This document shows, piece after piece, positions 1 to 11,640 of a DNA stretch of 64,000 nt (positions are counted from its first letter, which is position 1; each line of letters starts with the position of its first letter). The notes under the pieces were generated by a model that saw only the letters and a program-made list of their open reading frames with translations, was not told the DNA's origin and made no database searches. Made by a program: the position numbers and the translations under genes. Origin of the DNA: Charina bottae (taxonomy: Eukaryota; Chordata; Lepidosauria; Squamata; Charinaidae). Location: positions 58,243,914 to 58,307,913 of the forward strand of contig JALMGJ010000002.1 of the NCBI GenBank assembly GCA_023362775.1, written 5' to 3'.

Positions 1-1615
1 ATACATAACCTAACAACAATTCTCATAATATTCATACATACATATTCATACATATAATTATAAAAATATGTCATCCTGTAATAACATTAGTTCTAATTCC
101 AACTCATCATCCCATTATCTTCTCATACATGTATCTCCATTAAAAAAAAGTAATCTATAACATCAACTTATATTTATATTTGTAATCTTATATCTTACAA
201 TTAAAATATCACGTTTTTATGTATCCATACAGTTTCTCATATCAATTTTATTCTATGTCCAATCCAGATCCATGATTCCTTTAACCTTGTGTCCCACATC
301 ATACTAAATCTCCTATTCAGGTTATGCCAAGATCACAATATGCAACCTGTTTTGTTCTGTAGCTCATGTAGAATGTCAGAATATTTTTCTTAACCTTTCC
401 CGGTATTTCACAATAGCTATCAATTTGCATGTTAAAATCTTCCTGTCTCAACTGCCACAATGTGTTTGTACCCAAATTATACTGTGTAGCCTGTTTAATC
501 GACCATCTCCTGTAGAGTATCAAAATCTTCTTCTGAACCAATGTGTTTAAAATCCTCTTTTCCTGTTTCTCAGCTATCTCGAAAGAATTTTCTTCCATTT
601 CTAAATCTGTCTTTTGTTCCTTTTGTTCCTGACCCTGCAAATCTATCAATATAAGTTCCAGTGATTTTTTAATTTCTGAAAGAGTTTCACTAAATTCTTT
701 TTTAAAATCTTGAAGTGCTGTTAAAAATGCCATTCTCACCTGCCCCCTCCTTCTTCAGGCTGCCGTAGCCAGCCGTTCTAGTCAAAACAAACACTTTCCC
801 AGGGAGTGAGTAGTCAGCTGATCTATTTGGATGGAAAGTTACCAGCAGGGTCTGTCTATTAAGTAAAAAGTTTTTAAAATAAAAGATGAAAAATTCCAAT
901 AATCCCAAATTAAGTATTTCAAACAGTTTATAAAAAAAGGAAAGGATAAATATCAATCAATATAAAAAGAAAAAAAATAAACAAATTCATCAGTAGTTAG
1001 TTAGTTAGTCCAATAAAGTATATTTAAAAGATATTTTAAAAAAAACTCTTGTACTTCCAAGTGAGACAAAATCCACACTGAAAAAAATAGAAAGGTAAAA
1101 AGAAAAAAATGCAGACATTTCACTATGCTTCCATTATAAAATCCGTCATATTTCCACCATGATTATTATTATAGCAAAGAAAGCACAAAATTTGCCAACA
1201 TTTATGTGCAAAGTCCAGAGATAGACCTTAGATGATAAAACAATCTATTCTAAAAAAATTAAAAAAAAAGTAATCTAAAAGCCGGCTTTAGCTCTAACTT
1301 ACTTATTCACTGTAAGAGCTTGATGTATTTTCCAGTCGTCCTCACTGCTTCCAGCCTCTCGCTCTCTCCGTGGTGGAAAAACAACAGAAAAAGCGGGGGG
1401 AGGCAATTCCAACGACCCTGTGATCAATCTTTCGATTCTCCCCTCTCCAGGGAGACATTCCAGTGATCTTATCTTATCTATAGACCACCGCAAACAGGGA
1501 AAAGCTAGCGAGGTCTTCAGCGCTCTGAAAAACTCTGACTTGTCGAGCTGCAAGTCCGGCTTGGAGTCTGTAAGAGTTTATCTTATATGGCTGCATATAA
1601 TATTGGGTAACCAAT
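1..1615 (-). mobile_element. L1-like LINE 5' region (5'UTR and coiled-coil ORF1-like start), runs off the left edge
   Basis: A GC-richer stretch (about 1270-1600) lies upstream, on the minus strand, of an AT-rich body. A 140-codon minus-strand frame (739 down to 317) begins with Met and has a Glu/Lys/Leu-rich N-terminal half that reads as a coiled coil, as in LINE ORF1 proteins. Its opening (ALQDFKKEFSETL) resembles the opening of a short frame in the L1-type insertion at 56145-57435 (DFKEDFREL). No RT is seen because the element leaves the window. Family assignment is inference; it could be another LINE or a non-autonomous derivative. Confidence 0.35.
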
Positions 1616-1957
1616 AAAGTTGGAAGCTGTAAAAAGCCACTTTTTGAGGCTTAGCCATGTCATCTAGTTGTGGATGAGGATGCTAAATGGGGGATATAGT
1701 TGGAGGGTAGAAGGGCAAATCAGAAGATGGCAATACAGGGAGGAGAAGGATTTGAGAGGTGTAGGTAGAAGGACAAATCTGAAGGAGTCTTGGGAATACA
1801 TCCTCTTGTCAGGAAGACAGAGTTAGGAATAATTTTAGGGTCAGTTTGTATTGATCAGCTATAGTTACTTTGTCAAAGTAAGAGAACTCATTAAAACATT
1901 TTTTAGTTATTTGATAAAAAAATCAATTCATTCAATGGGCACAGAGAGAATCTTCTA

Positions 1958-2098
1958 GCTGTGCTCCTGTCCTCTGAAGATGCCAGCCACAGCTACTGGT
2001 GAAACGTTAGGAACCAGAACTGCCAGAACACGGCCACACAGCCCGGAAAACCCACAACAACCATCAGATTCCAGCCGTGAAAGCCTTCGACTATACAT
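1958..2098 (+). mobile_element. Penelope-like element 3' terminal fragment (family A)
   Basis: The sequence carries the widespread amniote repeat end with CTGAAGATGCCAGCC, then GGTGAAACGTTAGGA and an ACGGCCACACAGCCCGG block. From memory this belongs to a Penelope-type retroelement terminus. No coding sequence is left. It contains a hammerhead-like core, listed separately. Confidence 0.5.
1966..2012 (+). ncRNA. Hammerhead ribozyme-like motif in PLE end (family A)
   Basis: CTGAAGA (1974-1980) matches the CUGANGA box. GCCAG...CTGGT can pair as stem II. GAAAC (2001-2005) is followed by GTT where GTC would be the usual cleavage triplet. Flanking TCCT and AGGA can form stem I. Hammerheads with very short stem III are known in PLEs; activity of this copy is unproven. 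Confidence 0.45.
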
Positions 2099-2099
2099 C

Positions 2100-3249
2100 A
2101 ATTCATTCCTTTGATTCTATGCTAATGGAGAGTCTCCCCCATGCTCCACCCAGTTATATTACCTTAGAAAAAGATATTTAAAGCAGAAAAGGAAAGGAGT
2201 TTAGTGGCAGCAGAACAAAAAGATAATAAAGGAAAAGAATCCCACACAAGAAAGGTGCATGACAGTGAGGTCAATCACCACTCTTATTGCTACATTTTGG
2301 GCCAGTGCAATTTCCAGACCATCTTCAAGAGCTGCCCATAAAGAGCACCTTGCAATTGTCCAGCATTGACTTGACCAGTGCATGAGTCACCAAGCCAGGC
2401 TTCCTTTCCTGTTAGGGCCACAATTGCTTTATCAGTCAAAGCTTTAAAAGGGCCTTCCTTGCCATTAAGTTATTTTTCAATGTCTTATGACAATTAAATC
2501 TAGCGTATTGATTTTTATTTGATTATGAGTTATAATGCTGTTGGGCTTTTTAAAAAAATTGTGCTTTAAAATAAAATGTGACATAAATGTCAAAAAGAAG
2601 GAAGAAAAATATCCACCACCTAAAATGTATAGTGTGAAATTCATTGGTATGTGTTCCCTTTATGGAAAACTAGCAGCAGCATCAAGAGATGGGGAAATAC
2701 GTTTGTGTAGTATATAGCGTTTTGAAAACAGGATTATTTGTGTCAAGCATGATTTGAGAAAGCAGGCTTGAAAAAAGTTCTGAGGGCTAAACGAGGTGGC
2801 AAAGCAAATGTGCTCAGGAGGAATGTGCTTGAAATAAGGGAAGTGAGAGACAATGTGCAAAGTTGATAGGCAAAGCAAGAAACTCAGGTAACTTAAAACA
2901 GTGGAGAGAGAGGAAATGGAGATAAGACAATAATCAAATATATAAAATAAAAGGAGGTTTCAAGAGTAGAACAAAAAGCCTACAGTTCCACAAAGAAAAG
3001 GAAAGATTGGAACACTGGAAACCAAATGCTAGAATTGTTTTATGGAAGGGAGGGGTTTTACTTTTTATCTTTTTTTTCATCATTTAAAAACAGTTCATCA
3101 TTTAAAAAGAGGAGGGAGGGAGGGATAGTTACAGTCAAAATTCTTTTTCTGTTTATATATTGCCACAAACCCTGGCAGAGCAGATTAAAAAAAAAAAGTA
3201 AAAAGCCTTCCCTACTCTCATCCTGGTAAGATCCTTCTACCTGGAAACA
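2100..3249. other. No gene seen
   Basis: AT-rich non-coding sequence with short chance frames only. No splice-bounded exon or recognisable repeat core was found. Confidence 0.6.
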
Positions 3250-3250
3250 A

Positions 3251-3308
<58 letters not shown>
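3250..3308. repeat. (AAT)n microsatellite
   Basis: About 19 uninterrupted AAT units end directly at the R4-type LINE fragment that follows. Confidence 0.95.
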
Positions 3309-3309
<1 letters not shown>

Positions 3310-3550
3310 CACCACCACCCAGTGGTTATCAGCACACTGGGTACCATTCCAAAACATCTTGGATGGCACTTAGAGAATCTGGCCATTGACAAAATTTCCA
3401 TCTGTCAATTAGAAGAGGCCACACTGCTTGGATTGGCACATATACTACGCCAATACATTACGGGTTCTTGGGAAGAACTCGATGCGAATGAAGGCCAACA
3501 CCAGCTAAAGAACTGGCAGCTGTGATTTCATGTTGATGTGTATATACAGT
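3309..3550 (+). mobile_element. R4/Dong-type LINE 3' end fragment
   Basis: The frame 3322-3525 reads ISTLGTIPKHLGWHLENL, then DKISI, EEATLLGLAHILRQYI. This matches the C-terminal tail (VIGALGTIPK...KATLLGTAHILR) of LINEs with a restriction-like endonuclease of the R4/Dong group. RT and endonuclease parts are gone. The fragment sits between (AAT)n on its left and AATAATAAAATAATAAT on its right. Confidence 0.6.
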
Positions 3551-3669
3551 AATAATAAAATAATAATATCTTCATCCACCATCTTAAGCACCCCCATTCT
3601 CACTGCATTTGACAAAGCAGGAAGAAGGATCTGTAGCTTGAATCATGTCAACTGGATTTCTATTTTCTT

Positions 3670-3718
3670 AGTGGAAACGTTTCACTCCTTATCCAAGGAG
3701 CTTCTTCAGTCTGAGTAA
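3670..3718 (-). ncRNA. Hammerhead ribozyme-like motif in PLE end (family B)
   Basis: On the minus strand CTGAAGA (3709-3703) is followed by a 7 bp hairpin, GCTCCTT/AAGGAGT with a GGAT loop, then GAAAC (3683-3679) and GTT. Stem I pairs only about 2 bp here, so this copy is probably decayed. Confidence 0.4.
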
Positions 3719-3809
3719 AGTTAGTAAGGGAATCCTTAAATATGTTTCTAGGCTGGCTGTGTGACCTTGCACCTGGGGCTAGGTCATGGTTATTTTGAGA
3801 TGTTTGTTT

Positions 3810-6032
3810 CTAAGTCCCTTTATCATCTAAAGGAGGATCGTTAAGATTACCCTGCTGCTGTTGAGCTTGTGAAATGGTCTTAATCTTCCTAGGCACAGAA
3901 GACAAAGCAGGAAGGAAGATAGGGGAAAGGTTATGCCTGAGGCCCCCACCTCTATTCAAGGAAGGATTTTCCAAGTTGGCATGAATGGATTCCTTGACCC
4001 CTCTCTCAAACCACCTATCTTCTCTGTCTAAAATGTGAACATTAATGTCCTCAAATGAGTGTCCTTTTTCCTTTAGATGAAGATAAACTGCTGACTCTGG
4101 TCCTGTGGTGTTACTTCTCCTGTGTTGGGCCATCCTCCTGTACAAAGGTTGTTTGGTTTCTCCAATGTAGAGTTCAGAGCACTCCTCACTGCACTGGATT
4201 GCATACACTACATTGCTTTCCTTGTGTTTTGGAGTTTGATCTTTGGGGTGTACAAGCCTCTGTCTCAGTGTGTTGGTGGGTTTGAAATATACAGGTATGT
4301 GGTGTTTGCCAAATATCCGTTTTATCTTTTCAGACACGCCAGCCATGTAAGGAATGACCAGGTTCTTCCGTTTACTCTGAGTCTCAGCCCTATCTGTCGC
4401 TGTTTTAGGTCTGGTAGACTTAGATTTAGTGAAGGCCCAATTTGGATATCCACAGGCCTGCAGAGCTGTTCTCAGATGCTGCTTTTCATTCTTTTTGGAA
4501 TCCATGGAGGTGGGGATGGTTTCTGCTCTGTGTGACAATGTCCTGATGACTCCTAGTTTGTGCTGCAGTGGATGGTGGGAGTCAAACATCAGGTATTGAT
4601 CTGTGTGTGTGGGTTTCCTGTAGATCCCTATTTCTAGCTTGCCACCGGTCCCAATGAGGACTTCACAGTCTAGGAATGCCAGTCTGTTGTCCTTGGTGTC
4701 TTCTCTGGTGAAGCTAATGTTGGCATCTATAGTGTTTATATGGTCCGTGAAGGCCTGTACTTCCTGGGCCTTGATTTTGACCCAGGTGTCATCCACATAC
4801 CTAAACCAGTGGGTGGGCACCGTTCCCTGGAATGTGTTGAGTGCTTTCTTCTCCACTTCTTCCATGTATAAATTGGCCACAATGGGTGACACAGGAGAAC
4901 CCATGGCACAGCCGTGTTTTTGTCTGTAAAAGTCACCTCTGTATGTGAAATAAGTGGTGTTAAGACACAGGTCCAGAAGATGGCAGATCTGGTTTGGGTT
5001 GAGATGGCTTCTCCTTTCCAGGGTGCTGTCCTCTTCTAGTCTCTTCCTGACAGCGGATAGAGCATGAGTGGTGGGGATGCTGGTGAAAAGGGAGGACACA
5101 TCAAAGGAGACCATAGTTTCATCTGTATCCAGTTTCAGGATCTTTGCTTTGGAAACAAATTCTTCCGAATTATGGATGTGGTGTTCAGAGTGTCCAACTA
5201 GAGGTGCTAGTATGGTAGAGAGGTGTTTGGCAATGTTGTATGTTACCGAATTGATGCTGCTGACTATGGGTCGGAGGGGTGTTCCTTCCTTGTGGATCTT
5301 AGGAAGTCCGTAGATGCAGGGGATGGCTTCTCCAGGATACAGACAGTGGTAGGTAATCCTATCGATGGAGCCATCATGTTCCAATTGTTTCAAACTGTCT
5401 ATTGCCTTTTTCTTGTAATTGTTGGTGGGGTCTCTTTTCAGTTTTTCATATGTATGGTGATCCTCCAAAAGTGAGGTAATTTTATTGTGGTAGTCTGCAG
5501 TGTTTAGAACCACTGTACATCTTCCTTTGTCAGCAGGTAAAATGGTGATGGTTTCATCTTTGCTGAGGGCTGTCAGGGCTCTCCTCTCTTGGACGGTAAG
5601 GTTGGGGGGAGGAGGTTGAGCACTGGACAGAGCTGCAGATATTTTAAGCCGGAGTTGTTCTGCTTCTTCAAAAGGTAGGTGGTTGTTGTGGATGGCAGAT
5701 TCTGTGGCTGTAATGAGCTCCACAACCGGAACTTGCTTGGGAGTGATGGCAAAATTAAGACCTTTGGCTAGGACATCTCTCTCTGGTTGGGTAAGTTCTC
5801 TGTCTGAGAGATTTTTCACCCACATGTTCTTTTTGTCCTCTGTGGTCCTGTTGTTGTTGTTCCTCCCAGCGGTTTCTCCAGTTCCTTGTTTCTGCTTGCT
5901 GCGAGAAAGAAGAATGTCAAATTTCTTAGTTTGCCTCTCCTTTGTCTTGTGATGCAGGAAGAAGGATGCTCTTATGCATAGCCACTTCCACTTTTGATGT
6001 TCATTCTTATCAAGACAGCAGATACTACTCAC
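3810..6032 (-). CDS. Penelope-like RT with GIY-YIG endonuclease, intact 740-codon frame
   Basis: The product copies PLE RNA into DNA at a nicked site. The RT region spans roughly residues 230-480: YGLPKIHK (241-248), SFDVSSLFT (309-317), GCAMGSPVSPIVANLYM (374-390) and the catalytic YVDD box (412-415). A GIY-YIG nuclease follows: VVYAIQC (608-614), LYIGET (621-626), the QHR histidine (637), and the KES glutamate (681) as likely catalytic acid. SLNRGGGLRHNLSP (691-704) is a typical PLE tail. The first Met is used, but the leader before about residue 40 may not be authentic. There is no stop or frameshift, and the length fits PLE proteins. This is transposon coding, not a host gene. Confidence 0.8.
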   Translation of the reverse strand: MSSICCLDKNEHQKWKWLCIRASFFLHHKTKERQTKKFDILLSRSKQKQGTGETAGRNNNNRTTEDKKNMWVKNLSDRELTQPERDVLAKGLNFAITPKQVPVVELITATESAIHNNHLPFEEAEQLRLKISAALSSAQPPPPNLTVQERRALTALSKDETITILPADKGRCTVVLNTADYHNKITSLLEDHHTYEKLKRDPTNNYKKKAIDSLKQLEHDGSIDRITYHCLYPGEAIPCIYGLPKIHKEGTPLRPIVSSINSVTYNIAKHLSTILAPLVGHSEHHIHNSEEFVSKAKILKLDTDETMVSFDVSSLFTSIPTTHALSAVRKRLEEDSTLERRSHLNPNQICHLLDLCLNTTYFTYRGDFYRQKHGCAMGSPVSPIVANLYMEEVEKKALNTFQGTVPTHWFRYVDDTWVKIKAQEVQAFTDHINTIDANISFTREDTKDNRLAFLDCEVLIGTGGKLEIGIYRKPTHTDQYLMFDSHHPLQHKLGVIRTLSHRAETIPTSMDSKKNEKQHLRTALQACGYPNWAFTKSKSTRPKTATDRAETQSKRKNLVIPYMAGVSEKIKRIFGKHHIPVYFKPTNTLRQRLVHPKDQTPKHKESNVVYAIQCSEECSELYIGETKQPLYRRMAQHRRSNTTGPESAVYLHLKEKGHSFEDINVHILDREDRWFERGVKESIHANLENPSLNRGGGLRHNLSPIFLPALSSVPRKIKTISQAQQQQGNLNDPPLDDKGT

Positions 6033-6040
6033 TATTTTTC

Positions 6041-7520
6041 AACCAGCAATTCCATATCCCAATCTTTAATAAGTGGTATGTCAAGGTACACAAATTCATC
6101 TACATTTTCTAGTTGTTTAACTATAACTTGCAATTTCTCACTTGATTTTCCATGGCAAACACAACTACTTGGTCTTTGATACATTAATATTGACAACCAT
6201 ACTTCTTGTTCCATCATGCAATCTAGTTTTTGCCTTATCTCTTCCTACCTTTCTCTTTGTTATTACATACTTTCAACTGACATTTCTGAATGTAGCCTTC
6301 ACACTCACATTAAACAAGTCATGCAGCTACTCCATAAGCAAATCTCATCCATATTTTAACATTTCTTGAGTTATACCACCTGCCGCCTAACCATTTTTCA
6401 ATGTTCTTACAGATGTTCACACAGATGTCACAATGTTCTGGCTTCACTTTCATCCATTTTTGCCCAAGAACACTATTGCATTGATTGCATTTTTTAGTCT
6501 TCACCCACTTCCACAACTATTTTTTGATTATTTTCATAAAAATACTATATTTATTTAATACCCTTTGCAATTAATATTCTTTGCAATTATCTTTTTCTGT
6601 CTATACACATTATACAAAATTGTTCTCTCTGGTTTTGCAGCACTGTTATTTGCATATTTCCGATCATCCACAGCCTCTTTCACTTCATCATTTCACCAAC
6701 CATTATTTTTTTCATATTTCTCATTAACATAATTCCACAAACTTATTTAGCACTCTGGAACATAATTTTTTCACTGTTCCAAGAAGTTTCCATATCTGCT
6801 TTTCTTATGTTTACTTTCCCTTCATTCTGCTGGGGGATTTATCTATGTTATAATACTTTTTCATCCTGGATTTATAATTTTCTTCCTGCAGTCATTCTAC
6901 TCTTACTATAGTTTCTTCTGCTTTCATGCCCATTTCTTCCCAAAATCCTCTCTAGACACTGTCCCATATTTAGAATATTTTATCACCTTCATATCCTTCA
7001 CTAGTTCTCTCAACCTTTCATCATAAGTCAAATCAATAATGCTTTTATATTTATATTTTTCAGTTGCCATTTGAACATATGACTAGATTTCAGAAAAGAC
7101 TTCCCCCCGTCATTCTTTCTTATGTCTCTAAATGGCCCATCACTTTATTCCCACACATCCATTCATGTCATCTAACAGAATGATATTTCCCCCCATGGGT
7201 TGCATTCATTTAGAATGCTGCACAATTTATCGCAAAACAATTTACCAGAGGTCTTTCGTTATCACCATGCAACTGTCTCTAACCTGTGGATTCCTCCTTT
7301 TATACATACCCACAACAACCTAGATGATATCAATTCATAGTTTCTGAAACACATTTTAGCCCTTTCATTCATAATTAAATGTACAGCTTCACTTCAATTA
7401 TAGCAGTTTCATTTCTATTAGCTCCATAGACACAGAACATATCTATTTTTATTTCATTCATTTTACCATTTATTCTTCATATATTCCAAGTTATAATGTT
7501 CATATTGCATGATAATCTAC
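6041..7520 (-). mobile_element. Decayed APE-type LINE relic
   Basis: Read on the minus strand with stops, the order is an endonuclease start (NIITWNI, near 7490), a linker motif resembling WWNDEVKEAV (near 6700), and a late RT piece VIVKQLENVDEFVYL (within 6217-6032). The order and spacing fit a LINE ORF2, but it is riddled with stops and indels and the clade is not determined. The family B PLE abuts or interrupts its 3' part. Confidence 0.45.
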
Positions 7521-9849
7521 AGGTTGGTCCATAAATATTGACAACCATTGCCCATCATGGTTTTGTTCAATTGATGTTCCAGATAATACTTTTAAGTAAG
7601 ATAGAGAAGATGTGGTTTAGGTCACCAGTGTAAGTCACATACATGCCACATGCAAAATACTCTAAGGACAATAAATGAATGAGTTCTGGAGTAAATTTGG
7701 TCTTAATGTCTATACTTGAACAACAAAACTATCTAACAAATATAATGGAGATAAGGAATCATCTGTCAACATACAAACTGGTGTATCTTGCAAAATGTTT
7801 GAAGAATTCAACATGTTTGGTTTGATTCAGAAGTAGAGAAAGCAGTTTTATATATAATTTTCAAGGCTTCCTATAAAACAAACATACCGTATATAGGATG
7901 TCCCTTGGTATTTCAGTTTTACTATCTCCCAGTTAGAATATTTGGTTTCATCTGACCGAATTTAACCTCTGCAGAAGTGAATATTTTATGTTTTAAAAAA
8001 TTACAAATCTGCCCAAATTTTTCTTTGACATACTTCAGAGATGACAGTAAAGAAAGCTCATATGTCTCATCGTATTAGTTGCATCATTATGTTTTAATTG
8101 CTGAACAATTTTATTTTTTTAATGGCACTTCAGAGGGATAGAAGCACATTAATTAATCAGTTTTGCTAAAGGCATTCTATCTTCTAACTAAGAAAATGAA
8201 GTTGTCTTTTTTTGGTACATCAGATATATTCCTATTAGGGCACATTTCTAATAAGCTTAACACAAGTACCATGATAGTATAACTCTGCAAATCATTCAGA
8301 GAACATTTGTATAAATAAGGGTTCTCTTTCCCTAACAAATAACAGCTTGTGGGGTTTTTTTAAAGAAAAATACTAGCATGGACAACATATGAACCACTTT
8401 TTAAGCAATATGCACATTTCTCCTCAGTGCCCTGTGTATGTCATGTCATGTATCAGATTTTTTTTTTTTTTTGCTGAAGCATGTGAAAAATCACAACATC
8501 AATCATGAGCTTTTGGACTGGTGTAGAAAAAATATATTTATTACATCATATTATATTAATAATTCAATTTCTGCAGCAGCCTGGGGACAATTCACAAATG
8601 GAAACCTATTTGTGTGGACTCTTGCTGGATCAGAATACATTTTAAATTATTTTGGCATATAGTCATATATTAGTGGGAAAAAAACATAGAAATTATCTAA
8701 ATTAATAAAGAATTCAGATTGTACACTTGTGGGTATATGCATAGCTGTATTCATCCTGAGAGGCATGTCTCACCTGTGTTGAAATGCTGCAGAACTAATT
8801 ATTTTATGTAGTTGCTTTGTATCTATTAGTACCTTATGTAAGGCATTTGGTTTGGAAGAATCAGCCCTGATCATTTATGCTGTTTAATTATTTTTTAAAA
8901 TAAAATATTGTTCTATATGGTGTCCTATATAAAAACAAAATAAGTAAGGTAGTATTTGAATCTCTCATGTGAGGAATTATCAATGCATCTATGTTAACTT
9001 GGTATTTTGCTTTTAGGTGTTTAATTTAGCATACTAAAATAAAATGAGCAGATCCAATTTAGCAATTTTTAAATTAATAATCTCCCTTATATAAGATGTT
9101 TTCATCTGGAGAGTGATTAAAGGCAGTGTTTATCTATACATAAGTGAGATGTTTTAGGATCAATCTTTATTATGTCACCTATCAAAACAAAATGTATAAA
9201 CCTTCATTCAATAGAATCATCATAGAGATAAATTTATTTGGTTAGCAAAGTACTTTAGATGTGATGTGAATACCTCCCCAAGTATTATTTTAAGTTTCAG
9301 TAATGAAACTCACTTCAAATATTAATTGAATTATTTTTTTAATGTTTATTATGAATTTTTTCATGAATTGAATCTTCTGGTTTTTTGTCCTCTGTGTAAT
9401 TCATAGGTAGTTTCTTCCAGGATAATGCAAATTTATGATCCCCAAATTTGACCTCTTTCTAAATTCATATTTGCTTCCCATTTGAATGTCTTTGTAACCA
9501 CTTGCATAGGCAACAGCTTGGACTGTTGGAATATTCCACTTGTATTCTATTTTGCATTAGTGCTACAGAAGAGCTTGGGTGTGATAGCTGTCTATACACA
9601 TAAATTATGAGACCTTGTGTTTGCTTAGATATCACCCCAAAAACTTGATTCAGAAACTCCATTAAGTTTCCAGTTGGACATTGGCACAGACATTGGTGGA
9701 AACAGCAGGAACAAAATGTCATGATTGTTATTGTCCACATATGCTTGTGACTTATTTGAATTAAGAAAAGTATTTCTCTTCCTCTACTAAGCAGATAAGT
9801 TTAAGATATAGTAGAATATATGCTATTATCTGTACATTGCCAAAAGGTT
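7521..9849. other. AT-rich intron, no gene seen
   Basis: Very AT-rich sequence with only short chance frames. No recognisable exon or repeat core. Confidence 0.6.
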
Positions 9850-10330
9850 TCATCCTGGGACCAATACCTTTCAAGATTTTCATTAATTGCTTGGATGAAT
9901 AGCTGGAGGGAACCCTGATCACATTTGCATATAGCACAAAGTTTGGTGGGATGCCTAACACTCTGATCATGATAAGTTAGAGAAAGGGGCTGAAAATAAC
10001 AGAATGACATTTAAGAGAGACAAATTCAAAGTTATTTACTTAGGAACAAATAAATCAAATATAGGTTGGGGAATACATGGCTTGGCAATAATGCACATGA
10101 AAAGGATTTTGGAATGGCAGCTAATCACAAGATGAATATAAATTAGCAGTGTGGCCAGATTGCTAAAAAGACAGATGCATTTTTAGGCTGCATCAGTAGA
10201 AATATAATTTCCAAATCACAGAAAATAATACTGCCACTATATTTTCAGTAGATCAGACCCCACTTCAAGGATTATGTGTAGTTTGGGGCATCATATCTTA
10301 AGAAGGATTCCGTTGAATCCAAACAGTTTT
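9850..10330 (+). mobile_element. CR1-type LINE relic (RT C-terminal part)
   Basis: With stops, the + strand reads GPILFKIFINCLDE, ITFAYSTKFGG (degenerate FADDTKLGG), KGFWNGS-like, then IFRLHQ and LCVVWGIIS. This is the order of CR1 RT after the palm domain. Heavily decayed. Confidence 0.55.
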
Positions 10331-11165
10331 GGTCTTTTTCTTTGTGACACTTCATAAATTTGCTGCTCATGATACCTTGTTCTGAATCCTTAGATATCAA
10401 TTTGGCTCAGAAATGACTCAGGGTTTTTTTGTTGTTCTTCATGATTTTATCTAGAAATATCACCATTTTAATGTGGTGTTCACTTCTATTTTCAGAACCA
10501 GATCTACTCCTTTTTTTTCCCAAACAGAAGTTTGTTTGATCATTTCACTACCTTCTTGTTTATTCTCCTAGAATAAACCCAATAGGCTCAAGGCATGTCA
10601 ATTTGTTTTGAACCCCTTGTAATCTCTGGGATTCACATGTACTGTACATTCTCACTGTGAATTTTTAGAGTGAGACTAATTATACTATTAGCATACTTAA
10701 AAAACAAAAACAAAATCTATGCAAATACACTATAACTGTGGAGTGTGTGTGTGTTTCACTTGATTCCTAACAACATTATTTGAAACTCAAGGATCTTTTA
10801 TCTTAATCTTAATCTTAATTTTCATTGTGTTTCTCCATAATTGGTGCCCGACTCATAGCTCTTTCTCTTTCTTTTCTTGGGTTTATTTATTCATTTATTA
10901 AAACGCCGGTGTTGTCCATAGACTTATGGTGCTTGATCTTACATACATTTTAGAATTCAAGTAAGAGTGTAGAAAATAGCCTAAATGAAACAAATATTTT
11001 AAATTGTCCATGGGCAATCTAGAATGATGTATCCCTTCTGTAAACCAAGTAATTATATACTTTCTTTATGTTTTTCCTCAATAATCTATCAATTTCTATC
11101 CTGAACTCAACGTTTTCACCAGCAGTAGACCTTGTATCAAACCAACCCTGTTATTTCCCGATAAC
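10331..11165. other. No gene seen
   Basis: AT-rich intronic sequence with a short GT run near 10743. Nothing recognisable. Confidence 0.6.
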
Positions 11166-11640
11166 TGATTAATTTTATTTATTAAATTGATTTTATTTGT
11201 CAAATTTATCACTGCCCATCTCCCCTGGAAGAGGGACTCTGGGCAGTTTACAGCAAAAACACAATTAATTAAAATACAGTTATAAATACAATAAATAGCT
11301 ATAAGATTATAAAATGTAATAAAATCCGGATGGCAGAGGTTCTTCTTCAATCCATGAGTAAAAAGGGCCACTCTCGGGCTGTTCTAGGGAGCTAGCCATC
11401 CCCAGGAGTGAACACTGTCCTTGCCACCCCAGCCCAGGCATGTTGACAAAACCAGGTTTTCAGTTTTTTTCAGAAGTCCAGGAGAGAGGGGATCTGTCTT
11501 ACCTCCAGGGGAAGAATGTTCGAAAGGGCAGGGGCTATTGCAGAGAAGGCCCACTTCCGTGACTCCACCAGATGGAATTCTTTAACAGAGGGGGTCTGGA
11601 GCATGCCCTCTCTGCATGCCCGGGTGGGACGGGTCAATGT
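11166..11640 (-). mobile_element. L2-type LINE 3' fragment
   Basis: On the minus strand it reads SVKEFHLVESRKWAFSAIAP, then LPLEVRQIPSLLDF, KKLKTW. This is the usual L2 ORF2 C-terminus. A 3' region with CTGCCCAGAGTCCCTCTTCC and an ATCACTGCCCATCTCCC block ends in A/T-rich sequence near 11170. Confidence 0.65.

Larger units (their letters stand above)
3610..6040 (-). mobile_element. Penelope-like retroelement, near full length (family B)
   Basis: The element runs right to left: a short 5' leader, an open 740-codon RT/endonuclease frame, then a 3' region with a hammerhead-like core and the familiar CTGAAGAAGCTCC...GAAACG end. The left boundary is approximate, just before AAT-rich sequence. On the right it abuts a decayed LINE relic. 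No clear TSD was found. An uninterrupted frame suggests a fairly recent insertion. Confidence 0.75.

Noticed and set aside
3058..3369. 103-codon minus-strand frame with a long Leu run
   Set aside because: The Leu run is the (AAT)n microsatellite read as TTA codons.
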